Source of the DNA: Telmatactis stephensoni
Taxonomy: Eukaryota > Cnidaria > Anthozoa > Actiniaria > Isophelliidae
Assembly: GCA_029948255.1 (NCBI GenBank)
Contig: JALIZF010001640.1
Coordinates: 62,001-126,000 of the forward strand
Length of the DNA: 64,000 nucleotides
Direction: 5' to 3'
Shown: one piece after another, positions 25,092 through 35,880 of the stretch
Layout of the letters: every line of letters starts with the position of its first letter
Position numbering within the stretch: the stretch's first letter is position 1
Position numbers and translations under genes: made by a program
Notes under the pieces: model-generated
The model's input: the letters and a program-made list of their open reading frames with translations, nothing else
Told to the model about the DNA's origin: nothing
Database searches by the model: none

Positions 25092-26527
25092 AAGAAAGTG
25101 AAACTGAAATTGACAGTCTTGACATCTAAAAATTTCTTGCTGGACTTCAATGAAGATTTACAGAACGTTTAATATTTAAAGTTTGCTTTTGTATCAACAA
25201 AAAAGAAAAAGTCTGCCTCGTTATCATGTCAGAGATCACTTGACTTGTAGCTAGCCATCATTACAGGATAGCTGAGCAAGTGTGTTGCCTTGGGTAGGTT
25301 TTTAGTGCATATCGGTGTATATCATTAATATCATTTGGAAAGTTTGGACCGTATTTACGATGTAGCCTCGTTTTCATGCCGACCTTGACAGGCTCTTACA
25401 TTTACCAATATTTCTAGCGTTTATGAACTTGAATCGTAGATTTTTTGGTTTTTCCGTATTGCCTATGACTTGAGTAACACTTGGAGATAGGTATTTGATG
25501 GAGAAATATGTTTCAGTGGGTCTTATAAAAATGATATTTGATCAGAGTAGCCAAAAATCATCGATTTTTTTCCTTTTTGAGGTCACGTGACTTGTCACGT
25601 GAGACGATGAACATTAAGTTATAACATTTTGAGAAGCCCTTAGTAAGGTCTTTCATATGAAACCATTTTTGTGAGATTTGGTTAAGAACAGACCATTCTA
25701 CATGCCTTTAAAGTATCCAGCCTCGCTATCATGCTTAGCACCAAATGGAGGCAAAGAATCCCCTAAATCTCGGAACCTATACCACAATTTGATAGTACAA
25801 AGTATTTCATGTTAAAGAGCAGATATTGTTTTATGAGAATCAAGTGTCAAACCTTTTCTGTAAGGTGGATTGTGCAATAAGCTATATTTTGGGGTTTAGC
25901 CCCTAGACTCGATCTTGCTTATAATGGTGAGATTCACTCTGAGTTTGATATATTGATTAATTGATAGGAGCATTTCAATTGTAAATCAATCATGCTCATG
26001 TCTGCGCTGCAAGAAAAGGCACTTCAGGGGGATGTGGTTTTGCTTGGAAAAAAAGGAGTCCAAAATGTAATACAACGAAAAGTATTATGGACTGTTTTTG
26101 AACATAAGCGATAATTTGGCATTATGGTTTTATTGCTGACAAGAATATTTTTCATACCCTAAACAATACAAGGGTAAATTTATGTATTTGTTTTAATATT
26201 TTTCGAAAGATTGTATGATTGGAGATGAAAATATTCTAAATTTATTCTAAAAGTGCAATGAAAGAGTAAAACACTTTTGTATAGAAAGGATTAGCCAAAT
26301 TTGACTAGAAAGAAATTGATAATCATTTATATGCGGACGTAAATGGAAGCCCCTCGATTCCACAAAATATCACCATCCTTCTCGACCAATCAGCGCGTGA
26401 TTTAGCAGTTTGCTATACGATTCACTCTGAAATGGCATTGCAAGTTGCTGCAATGCGTTCCGAAAAGAAGACCTGAGTTCTACTTCATGCAACGCTACGC
26501 GCAACAACAACAACAACAACAACAAAT
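25092..26527. other. Right arm of the FEN-like element and spacer
   Basis: The long right inverted repeat spans about 25210-25950. From there to 26527 I see no gene. A CAACAACAA run (26503-26525) abuts the left end of the ISL2EU element. Confidence 0.55.
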
Positions 26528-26640
26528 TCACCGATCCCGCCTGTTAAAATTCACGTATATTGAGCTGACCAATCAAAACCTGCTATCTCGTCACGTGATC
26601 TGAGCCGCCATTTTGTCGGACATCAAAACCAAACCAAAAC

Positions 26641-29355
26641 ATGGTGAAACATTGTTGTTATGCACTTTGCAAGTCGGATTCCCGCGATAAAAAGAACACA
26701 TATAACTTTTTTCCATTCCCCAAACCTAAAACAAGATTGGAAGATTGTTTGAGGTGGATTAAAGCGTGTGGGCGTCCTCATTACCAGCTAAATATCCAGA
26801 AAATAACGAAAGACATCTACGTCTGTTCAAAGGTTAGATGAGACTTTTTATTGCGTTTTGTTTCTTCCGAAAGAATCCCAGTTCCCGACTAAATCTCAGT
26901 TATTACTATTTATCAGCATTTTGTTGATGGACGACCAACTGAAATTTATCCTGACCCCATTCCTGCCGACGGGAGCTCGGTAAGGAAAGCAAGAAGAGTG
27001 ATCAAGAGAGTTCGAGTACACAAAAGCGATGGGTAAGCGACTTTAATACGTACATATAAGTTGTATGTATTTCTTTTCAATAACCTATTATTTTTGAATT
27101 TTATAGTTTGATATGTGAATGTGCAAATTGTTTTCACAGTGCTGAAGCTGCTCCAAAAAAAGTTCAGTCTGAAACACAAGAAAGTACCGTTGAAACTATG
27201 GAAATTAACCAGTTTAGCTTGAATGACACTACAGGTACTACAGATCTCAACACTGTGGACATTCATGACTGTCTTCATCAGTCTGTAAAAGTTCAAGATA
27301 ATCCACAAGGTATGTTCCTATTTTGCTAGTAGGTATGGCATTGCATGCTTTGAATAAAACTCTGCCAGTTTATGTAGCATTTCTTGGCACTTTGATTGGT
27401 CTGAAAAAATCCTTTGAACAAAAATATCTACGTTTGTACGTACAACAAAGTCACAAAATGGGGCTCCAGTGACCATTAGTTGACCTTGGACTTGAAAATA
27501 ATAATCATGGTTATGCTTTAGTTGCAATGTGTCATTGGTAGTCACCTCCAAGCAAAAATTAGGGAGGGAAGTTGCTGCCTCTAATATGGTCATATTTCTG
27601 GCTTTAAATGGACACTTCACTTCTAATATTCCAGTTTGTCCACTGTCACACACTTTGCCATCTGGTGAAGCACCTAGAAAACTGAAGTTTGGATTTACAA
27701 CCAAACCACAATCATGAATGTGAATCTTGTTATTTATTTCCATGTATTCCCCTTTTGCATTGTCCTCATTATTTTTCCCATGAGTTGTTCCTTCAGATGT
27801 AAATGACTTTGGATCAAATATGCTTTTTAAAAATTTTTCATTTACATCTTTTTTTCTTTTGAGAACTCTTCCAAACACAGAAGCTGTTACTCGTTTTTGT
27901 CTACTCTGAAACCATAAATTGCAGTCAGCCTGTAATACTGTAGCTTGTTCAAGTGCTAAAGCTTCTCTGTGAGTGGTGGGAAGAAATGAGTTACATTGCA
28001 GGTGGTCTGCTTGCTTCAGATAGAAAGGCCCTTTTTCAAGTGGAAATTTCAGGTCTCCACATTTGGAAGTTTGCGGCACTGTCATGATCTTCTCTTCGTA
28101 TAATTTTGCCTGTAAAAGATTTTATGCTTTTTTAAATGTTTGATGCAATTTACTGATATAATACAAGTTCTTATTTATTTGTTTGTTTGTATGCTTAGTG
28201 ATTCCTGCATTAGATGTCTTAGCTACTGCATGTACCATTGCAAAGCTGAAAGAGGAGAATATCAATCTGAGACAACAGATAGCACAATACCAAACAGTTC
28301 AGTACAGTCTAAAGAAAGAATTGTCTATAAAAATACTTCATGAGGAGGAGATAAGAAGAAGCAAAGACAAAGAAGCTAAGTCTACACCTCCACCTGACCA
28401 CAAAAAGCATACTGGTTACATTTTTGAGAATGTAAATAATTCTAGTATCAAAAACCTTTTACACCATTACACTGGTTTTAATCATACTAGATTTATGGTT
28501 TTATTCAATTATCTTATCCCAGATGCAAATAAGAATCTAATTCACTATGAAGAAAAGCCAAATGTTTGCATGAAATTAGACTTAAAAGATCAGCTTTTCC
28601 TTGTTTTATGTAGGCTAAGAAGTGGTTTCACAATTAAAGATCTTGCCCACAGATTTAGTATTGCAGAACAAATTGTTTGTGTTATTTTTAAAAGCTGGAT
28701 AAAATACATGTATTTTAGGCTTGGCTATCTTTCACTTTGGCCTCATAGGGACACTATTATAGAGCAGATGACACCAGCATATAAGAAAGAGTTCCCTAAT
28801 ACAATTGCTCTGATAGATTGTACAGAAGTGAAAACTGAAAGGCCCTCTTCACTTTCAGCACAGTCACAGTGTTACTCTGATTACAAATCTGCTAACACCC
28901 TTAAGGCTTTAGTTGCTACTGATCCAAGGGGGTCTTTAATGTTTACTTCAGCCCTTTTCAGCGGATCAATATCTGACAAAGAAATATGTAAATCTGGAGG
29001 TTTTTTCCAACTTTTACAGGACCTTAAAAATTCTAAAAAGATCAATACTAAAGATGGAATCATGGCCGACAAAGGCTTTACTATTGAACAAGAGCTTAAG
29101 GAAATAGGTCTTCAATTAAATATTCCCCCTTTTGCTTCTATTTCTTCTCAGATGAGTTCTAGTGATGTTAATGCAACAAGAAAAGTAGCAAGGCATAGGA
29201 TCCATGTAGAAAGGGCTATTAATAGAATTAAAAATTTCAAACTTGTTGGTAGACAGATTCCCATAAGTTTATTTCACAACATCAATGAAATATGGTGTGT
29301 ATGTTGTTACCTTACTGCCTTTCAAGATGTTCTTGTAAGGCAACCCAAAAGCTAG
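26641..29355 (+). CDS. ISL2EU transposase (THAP domain plus DDE_Tnp_4)
   Basis: Exons are 26641-26832, 26917-27032, 27107-27309 and 28199-29355. They total 1668 bp, 556 codons with stop, and every phase agrees. The THAP zinc finger is at residues 1-80: HCCYALC supplies the first cysteines, CSKH is built across the exon 1/2 junction, and an AVPTYP-like PDPIP follows. A leucine-rich coiled coil (IAKLKEENINLRQQ) and a helix-turn-helix (GFTIKDLAHRFSI) come next. The catalytic core has IALIDCTEV, DYKSANTLKALVATD, GIMADKGF and HVERAINRIKNF, so the DDE triad looks complete. No stop or frameshift is seen. Exon 3 ends 8 bp before the stop of the opposite-strand YqaJ gene. Confidence 0.9.
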
Positions 29356-29496
29356 AGTGATTTTATTCAACTCATGAAAAAAGCAGTATACACAAAAAAA
29401 GTCAGTAGTAAACTTTTATACCCAGTGTTTTTTATTGTTGTTTAAATACTACTACTCACTAGTTAGTCAACTTTCTTGCATGGGTTAAATAAAATC

Positions 29497-29901
29497 CCCG
29501 GGGGGGGGGGGGGTGACTCCGATTGTAAATGGACGGGGATGCTCGTCGTACCTTTTAGGGGTCAAAATCTGCAATCTGGTACCTTTTAGGGTGTCTCAGA
29601 CTTAGGTGGACTATCAGAGACATAGCTGGTACCTTTTAGGGACTGTTTTGGGGTAAATAAACTACCTAAAATAAGCATGAAAGAGACGATTTCGTTGATC
29701 TGAGTTGAATCTTCAAATCACATCGATAACAAAGTGTTTCATTACTTTAATTCTTTATTATTGTTTTTGAATTGGTACCTTTTAGGGATAGAAATGAATT
29801 GTTGCCACTCCCACTCAGGTACATTTTAGGGGTCATTTTAAAAATTTCCGACGAGCATCCCCGTCCTGTTATATATAGGAGTCCCCCCCCCCCCCCCCGG
29901 G
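29497..29901. mobile_element. hAT-type MITE with poly-G/poly-C ends
   Basis: An exact 8-bp target duplication ATAAAATC flanks it (29489-29496 and 29902-29909). The ends are CCCGGGGGGG... and ...CCCCCCCGGG, followed by GTGACTCC/GGAGTC and GACGGGGATGCTCGTCG with its inverse. The interior repeats GGTACCTTTTAGGG four times. It lies in an intron of the YqaJ gene. Confidence 0.85.
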
Positions 29902-31349
29902 ATAAAATCACTCTAATGTTTAAGTATAACTGTCTTTTATCTTTGAGCACTTTTCTATATCTATTGAAATAATAAAGGTAATACAACAAAAGTAAGACAT
30001 CTACCTGATAAACTAGAGATGAACCTTTCTGAACACTGCCTAAAGGGGTGCTAGTTAAATTATGTTCACTAGTATCTTCATCCAAAAGATAAACCAGAGC
30101 ACTGTTTTTTAAACTGTTCTTGAGTTTCAGGATGTCTTCTTTTGTTGGAGGAATTAGCCTGTTGAGTTAATTCATTTAATATTTATATTGCAATAACTTA
30201 TTTGTAAATAAAGGATTTTAATAAAAATGCAAAGGATTTTAAGCATGTGGAGATAATGATTATCATTATTATCAAATAGAATCATTCTATTACTTCTGTT
30301 TGGTGGTTTTGGTAAGCACTGGTCTTTTTTTCCTTTCACTCTGCTTTTTGGCTTTTGCTAAGATCATATTAACCACTGATCGTGGTTTGATCTTTGAACC
30401 TCGTGGCTTATGCCACTGTTGTGGCAAGCTAGTGCATGATAACCCAGCAGGTACTTCTTTTAGGCCCTGTTGTTGATAGTGAACCAGCGTGTAGATCAGC
30501 GCCAAAATGTGCGAACAGTTTCCTGATAGACTGAAAAACAAAAGTGAGGTTTTCGTTTCATAAAATATTCTTACAGGATTTATAACATTGTTCACTGCCG
30601 TTCACGGACAATTTGGTTAAACGGATAATAAAACATTGTATTACTGATTGCCGTAGCTCCACCTATTTCTAGATTTCTATCCATGAAGACCACGTTAAAA
30701 GAGAAAATCGCCATTATACATTTATCTTTTTATCAAAAAGAGATAAAAATAAACTTACCCTGCTACACAAGTACAGTGGGAGTCTGAGAAAAGTCTTTCC
30801 TTTAAAGAAATCTCTAAATTCAACTTGTGGGGCGGCTCCGTTTTTCGCATTGATCTGTAGCTTCGAGCTCGAATTATTGTTCTTTCGTTGCTAATCTTGT
30901 GAAGTCTAACAGGGGCGCCGGAACGTTTTTGGCCCTGGGGGGGCTAAGAAGATTAATTGATATTGTGGTCAAGAAATCCTTTTTTATTAAACAAGCTTTA
31001 TTTTACAGTAAATATAACTCTTAATGAATTACATTATAGGAAAATACGAAGAGCTTTTATCATGAAACAAAACCAAAGACGTTATACATAACAACTATCA
31101 AATACTGTGCACAATCTAGAATAATCTGCGAAATCCAATTTTTTATGTGCGCTTATGCTGATACGCATATAGTATAACTGCTGATAACATTTAAAAATAT
31201 CTCAAGATAGGCAAATTGTTTCATAAAGTTGATGTAACGTTACATTTACACGTGAAAACTAGAACGATAATATATACCCTTTGTTAATATCTCAAAATGT
31301 TTTTTGAGAACAGTTATAAAACTTTACGTGAATCCAGCTACAGTATATC

Positions 31350-33700
31350 CTAGAAGTCTGCGCGAGACATTTTTCCGAAATTCCTCTTACGATTTTCATT
31401 AAGGGAAATAAACTGATTGGCAATATCCACGAGAGAGAGGTCATCTAATCTGTTCTTGCGTGTATTTAGGATGGACACATCGTTGAATCTTGACTGCCGC
31501 ATCTGTGAACGCAGCCATGTTTTTAAACGCCTTGCAGTGGAAAATGATCGTTCTGCTGTTGCACTTGTAGCGGGGCTTACGAGCATTATTTTACACAGTG
31601 TTACTACCTGGTTGATAAAGCACCGTTCATGGTCATTCAGCGACTTTACTTTTTCTAAAATGTCGCTAAAACACTTCATCTGGTCGTCCTTACTACCCAT
31701 TATGACCTTAAATGTTGCCAGTTGAGCTTCAAGTACTGCTTCAGATATCTCTGTAGTGAAGGTTGATAATACAGTTTGCATTTCTGTAGAGGTGTCTTCT
31801 CCTTTAATGGTCTTCAACAGCAGATCTTCTAAGTTGTGATAGATTAGGAAAGCGGGTTGATTGAACCGTTCTTCGATAGCATTCACCAAGTGATCAATTA
31901 CCTCAAAGTAGATTCTTCGATAGTGATCTTGAGCTGTATCAGGATATGTGTGTTCAGAAGAACCTGTTTCATAGCGAGTAGGTGCACGCCTCTTTCTAGG
32001 CAAAGTGGGTTCACCTACTGAGGGACGTTGTTGGGCCTTTAGAAGTATGTTTTCATATAGTAACTGAAACGATTGATCATCTCGTATACTTCGTAGGGTG
32101 CTGACTGTGCGACGAGCCAAATCCTGCCCATCTGTGGCTGAAAGGCCAGGTGATTGTAGTGACTTTGCAAGGTTGTCTGTGTGGGCAAAAAGGCGCTGAC
32201 CCAAATTTAGACCAAAAAAGTAAGTAAATGTTTGCATTTGCGTCTGACATCCAATAATACGTGCTTTCAGGTCAGGCTTCAAATTAGTACGAAGAGATTT
32301 ATCCCACACCTTCAGCAAAGGCTCGTAGTTATCTAGAATTCTTTTATAACAATTCGCTGTTACTGTCCATCTTGTTGGGCAAAAAGTTACAATACCTGGA
32401 TCTTCGTGTTCATCATCAACTTCACTTTCTATATTATCTTTCTCTTCACTCAACATTGTTTCCCTCTTTGGGGAGTATTTGATCAGTGTTACAATTTCTT
32501 TCGAAGTGTCCATAGTGTCAGACAGAACTTTGCAAGCCTTTACTGTATCCTTGACACCCAGGCTTAATGAGTGAGCATGACAGTGTGTAGGGAATGCCTT
32601 TGGTTGGATATCTTGAATTTGTTTTGCGACTCCAGATTTTTTACCTAGCATATTGCTAGCTCCGTCATAGCACTGCCCGCGGCATCTTTCTAATGATAAA
32701 GAAAGCCTCAAGAGACTATCCTTGATAACTGACGTTATTGTATTTGCACTTATGTCCGGGATTTGATAAAATCCAAGTCTTCATAAGCATTCATGTCGTC
32801 GTCAACCCATCGAAGACAAACAGTTAATTGTTCTTTATTGCTGATATCTGTATACTCATCACAGATTATGGAGAAGTAGTTGTTTCCAATGTCCTGAATT
32901 AAATCTCGAAGTACTTGGGCCGACATGAGTTGCAACAGTTCATTTTGAACTGCGTGGCTTAAGTAGTTTTTTGTTCTGTTCTTTATCCAGCTATCCAAGG
33001 CACTAACATCTCTAGCCCGGAGTTTTACAAGTTGAAGAAAGTTTGAGTCACTGTCATTGTGACCTCTTATTGGTATTCCTTGTCTTGTCAGGTATTGCAA
33101 CGACTCTATTATAATGGCTAAGCAACGTCGATTCTCTTCTCTAACTTTTTGAGAGTTTTTATTGGTTAAATCTATAATATCATGGTTTGTCTTTGGAATA
33201 ACGAGTTCAAGTTCTACAGATGTAGTGTGACACTGTGAAGCTTGATGAGTTTTAAATTTCGATAATGCCTTTTTCCAATTTGAAAAACCTCTTGTCGTGA
33301 ATGCCTGATCAATGTTTGCAGTACATTTTAAGTTACCTTTGTGAAATTGATTAGCGCAAATGTAGCAATAAAGTGAATCTTCACTTTGGTTGTAATGTAA
33401 CCATGGGTATTGGTTAAACCACGAGCATTGTGCTGAACGGCCTTGGCCGCCAAACTTTGTTTTGGGGAATTTGTAGTTGCTTGATGGCTGGTTTGGATTC
33501 TCAATGGTCTTAATGGTTCTTAATGGTCTTTCTTCGCAAATATGCTCTTCCGCACCGCCAGTTTGTTCATTTACCGGTTTTGCAGTTAACGTCGATGTGC
33601 TTTCAATAGATATAGATAACGGAGTTGGCTCGTTGCTGGATGAAGTAGCATCTGATTTAGGCAGTTTTTGAAAGAAAGAGTTTAAGGACCTTTGTGCCAT
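31350..33700 (-). pseudogene. hAT transposase (ZMYM1/ZNF862-like), one frameshift
   Basis: The frame begins at ATG 33700 (MAQRSLNSFFQKL) and runs to a premature stop at 32750. The protein continues one base out of frame from about 32780 to the TAG at 31350. The N-terminal part has a TTF-type zinc finger (WLHYNQSEDSLYCYICANQF). The middle is DUF4371-like (FSIICDEYTDISNKEQL; CRGQCYDGASNMLG; HCHAHSLSLG). The C-terminus is the hAT dimerisation region (PATSATAERSFSTARRLKTW). The full protein would be about 780 residues, normal for this subfamily. One frameshift is the only damage I see, so the copy is young but probably inactive. Confidence 0.88.
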
Positions 33701-33746
33701 AATAAACCTTAGTTCACTTACAGAGTTATAAAGAGTACCAGCATCC

Positions 33747-34460
33747 TCAATACAGCATGTGACAGTAATCTTCTAAGTCAACAATCCTGTCTAAGCCATT
33801 TGGGTGGATTGTCAAGATGACATCAAGTTCTTCACTAGTTAAATGATTGCCACGGATATCAATGCAAACAGTGCTGTTGGCATACTCCAGCAAATTTAAG
33901 ATGCATTCTAGTGTCAGTGCCTCAGGCATGTGAGCAACATTAAATATTTCCAATCGAGAGTGCTGTTTGAAGTGTGCAGTATTAAGTGTATGTTGAGATA
34001 TACCTCTTGAATTTTGAATCATAAACACCCTCAAAAACTTACAGGATGAAGCAACAAGTTCAAATAATGAGTCAGTCAAGTTGCAATTGCTTAAATCAAG
34101 ATAACGTAGATGACAAATATTTAAACCATGCAAATCAAGAATCGTGTTACCTTGCTTCGTAATAAACGATAGTGCTGAACGCTCAAGTCTTCTACATCCT
34201 TTCAATACATTGTATACTTCCCTCCAATACAGGTAGACACATTCATTTAAAAGAACAGTACAAGTCCCAGGAAATACAAGCTTCTTCAATATCAATATAT
34301 TCGCTTTTCGCTGCCAATTGAAGTCAACAATTTTCCATACTGTTGAATTGAAAACTATATTACGCCATCCTTTGCAAACCAAAGCAACGACTGAAATCTT
34401 TTCATACGTAGTTAAATACTGGAATATGGTTGCCAGTACTAAATCTGGTAGCCTTAACAT
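33747..34460 (-). CDS. F-box / leucine-rich-repeat-like protein carried by the hAT element
   Basis: I chose ATG 34460 because the F-box starts at once (LRLPDLVLATIFQYLTTYEK, then LVCKGWRNIVFNSTVW). An upstream in-frame codon at 34508 would add 16 hydrophobic residues. The roughly 237-residue protein continues with LRR-like segments (CHLRYLDLSNCNLTDSLFEL; LRVFMIQNSRGIS; STVCIDIRGNHLTSEEL). F-box proteins recruit substrates to SCF ubiquitin ligases, and the LRRs would bind the target. The gene sits wholly between the hAT ends, in tandem with the transposase and 47 bp upstream of its ATG. It is open throughout, while its neighbour is frameshifted. A captured host gene or a regular second gene of this hAT lineage are both possible. 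Confidence 0.7.
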   Translation of the reverse strand: MLRLPDLVLATIFQYLTTYEKISVVALVCKGWRNIVFNSTVWKIVDFNWQRKANILILKKLVFPGTCTVLLNECVYLYWREVYNVLKGCRRLERSALSFITKQGNTILDLHGLNICHLRYLDLSNCNLTDSLFELVASSCKFLRVFMIQNSRGISQHTLNTAHFKQHSRLEIFNVAHMPEALTLECILNLLEYANSTVCIDIRGNHLTSEELDVILTIHPNGLDRIVDLEDYCHMLY

Positions 34461-34973
34461 CAAAATATAGAGTAGAATTATTAATAGATCGGCTGATATG
34501 ATATGCACTCTTCAAAACGTCTGCCTTACGATTTTCCCCCTTCGCGTAATACGCATGACTCGACACGTCATAATGACGTAGAAAGAATTACACAGGTAAC
34601 CCATTAAAGCAAACATTGTATTTTATTGTTCTTCGTTGTAATTTTTTTTTCATTTTATCATAAAATGTTTATAATTTTCGAAAATGCTGGGGGGGCTACA
34701 GCCCCCCCAGTCCCCCCGGTTCCGGCGCCCCTGTCTAACGGCAAAAATATAAGCATCTAGGAAATAACGGTAGCCTAGTTCTTTACTTCTTCTAGTGAGA
34801 GTCTTTTTTCCGAAAAATTCCAAAGAAAAGTCATCAGGTAAAGCATCCATGCGAGTACTTTCCACCTCCGCCATTTTGGAATTTTGTCCGAGTCTCTTTG
34901 GTTGCTATGCGTTGCTAAGAGGGGGCGGGGCTTGTAAAAACAATAGGCGGGATCGGTGAATTGCGAGACAACC

Positions 34974-35064
34974 CCTGTTACACTGTGCAATCCTCCAGCA
35001 ACTTGTTTCTGAACGCCGTTGCGAGACAAGTTGCTGAGAAAATTGCACAGTGTAACAGCGCCTT
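34974..35064. mobile_element. Short palindromic MITE (GGCGCTGTTACACTGTGCAA ends)
   Basis: CTGTTACACTGTGCAATCCT...GCAACTTGT on the left matches the inverse ACAAGTTGCTGAGAAAATTG...CACTGTGTAACAG-type sequence on the right. It is the same terminal family as 10695-10858. It abuts the right end of the ISL2EU element, so one may have inserted beside or into the other. Confidence 0.65.
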
Positions 35065-35074
35065 GAAGAATAGA

Positions 35075-35155
35075 TGAATGAAAAAAAGAAAGATGGAGGG
35101 AAGGAAGGAAGGAAGGAAATAAAGAACTAAAGGAAAAAGGAAGAAAGAAACAACC
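35075..35155. repeat. Purine-rich simple repeat
   Basis: GAAA/GGAAGGAAGGAAGG units on the plus strand with no coding role. Confidence 0.85.
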
Positions 35156-35880
35156 AATCAGGTTATCAAACGAGTGATGCTCCCAGCAATGAAGCAATGA
35201 AGTTGTCATTAAACTAGTTTGCAATATCAGAGTGAAAGTGAGGCTGCCATCATACTCCTAATTGGGCATAGACTGGAAAAGTTCTTGACCGTAGACCCAT
35301 CAGCACCTTGAACGTCAACAGTGGTTCTCGAAGTAGAGCTTCTTTACACAGGTAATTCACCTGTTCATTGGTTACCCTTTGGGGACCGTGAGGACTGACG
35401 CTTGAATATCCACTTTAATCTCAGAGGTGATCCATGGCTTAATGAGAGATATTCTCAACAATGTCACTAATTTTAAGTATATGAGGTCTGAGCACATAAA
35501 AAGGCTCTTCTTTACTAATTAGATCCTTTTGTTCTAGATTGGTTCTAGTATAGTTTGCAGTCGTTTGCTATTGGATACAACAGAATCCTTTAGAATCCCT
35601 TTTATGTGCACATTCCTCATATGTTTGTGCGCAGGGATCATTTGATTCATATAAGATAGACGTCTCATCTACGCTGTTTTTTTTCAGACATTTAATGTCA
35701 CTAATAGTTCGAGAGAATTTTCTTTACAAGTTTACATGTAGTTACATGGAGGCCAGTTAGTTGATAAGAGAGTGCTGTCTACTTGTAAGTAAATAGTTGA
35801 AGGCTGAGCGTCCCGCGTCCCTGACCACGAGCCCAGATTACTCGAAAGGGGTTTCGGTGAGATAAAATTATAGGCGCCTA

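Larger units (their letters stand above)
12180..25950 (+). mobile_element. Large long-TIR DNA transposon encoding a FEN-like nuclease polyprotein (nested host)
   Basis: Degenerate inverted repeats of about 730 bp bound the region. Matching blocks include GCACAACCCACCTTACAG near 12243 and its inverse near 25861, GCATGAAAGCGAGGCTG near 12385 and its inverse near 25720, and AACGAGGCT blocks near 12750 and 12893 with inverses near 25361 and 25216. Both arms carry TCACGTGA boxes. Between them lies one decayed multi-domain coding region on the plus strand, itself split by a 6.8-kb insertion. The exact tips and target duplication are not clear, so the coordinates are approximate by tens of bases. 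I cannot place it in a named superfamily. Confidence 0.7.
30904..34739 (-). mobile_element. hAT transposon (ZMYM/TTF-zinc-finger type) with F-box cargo
   Basis: The body is 30911-34732 (3822 bp) with ends AGGGGCGCCGGAAC and its inverse. GTCTAAC is duplicated on both sides (30904-30910 and 34733-34739). Deleting it with one GTCTAAC restores the first exon of the YqaJ gene (reading FAVRLHKISNER across the join). It carries a frameshifted hAT transposase and an upstream F-box/LRR-like gene, both on the minus strand. Confidence 0.92.
27318..34874 (-). pseudogene. ISL2EU YqaJ-like nuclease gene, split by a hAT insertion
   Basis: In order of transcription the exons are 34874-34733 plus 30903-30759 (one exon, split by the hAT element), 30530-30294, 30158-30005 and 28109-27318. 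With the hAT and one target copy removed they total 1470 bp, 490 codons with stop, all in phase. A SWIM zinc finger (HCTCVAGLSGNCSH) crosses the first intron. The last exon holds the YqaJ PD-(D/E)XK nuclease: KRVTASVFGRVL, HGKNNEDNAKGEYM, LGASPDG, ILEVKCPF and QVQGQLMVTG. This nuclease is related to phage recombination exonucleases. Its role in ISL2EU movement is not established. The frame is otherwise undamaged, so the hAT insertion is probably recent. Confidence 0.85.
26528..34959. mobile_element. ISL2EU-type DNA transposon with interlocked genes
   Basis: The inverted ends TCACCGATCCCGCCT (26528) and AGGCGGGATCGGTGA (ending 34959) are flanked by AT on both sides, consistent with a 2-bp duplication. 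It encodes a THAP plus DDE_Tnp_4 transposase (plus strand) and a YqaJ-like nuclease (minus strand). That gene pair defines the ISL2EU (IS4EU) superfamily. The element contains two later insertions: a poly-G-ended MITE (29497-29901) and a hAT element (30911-34732). Without them it would be about 4.2 kb. Confidence 0.88.
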
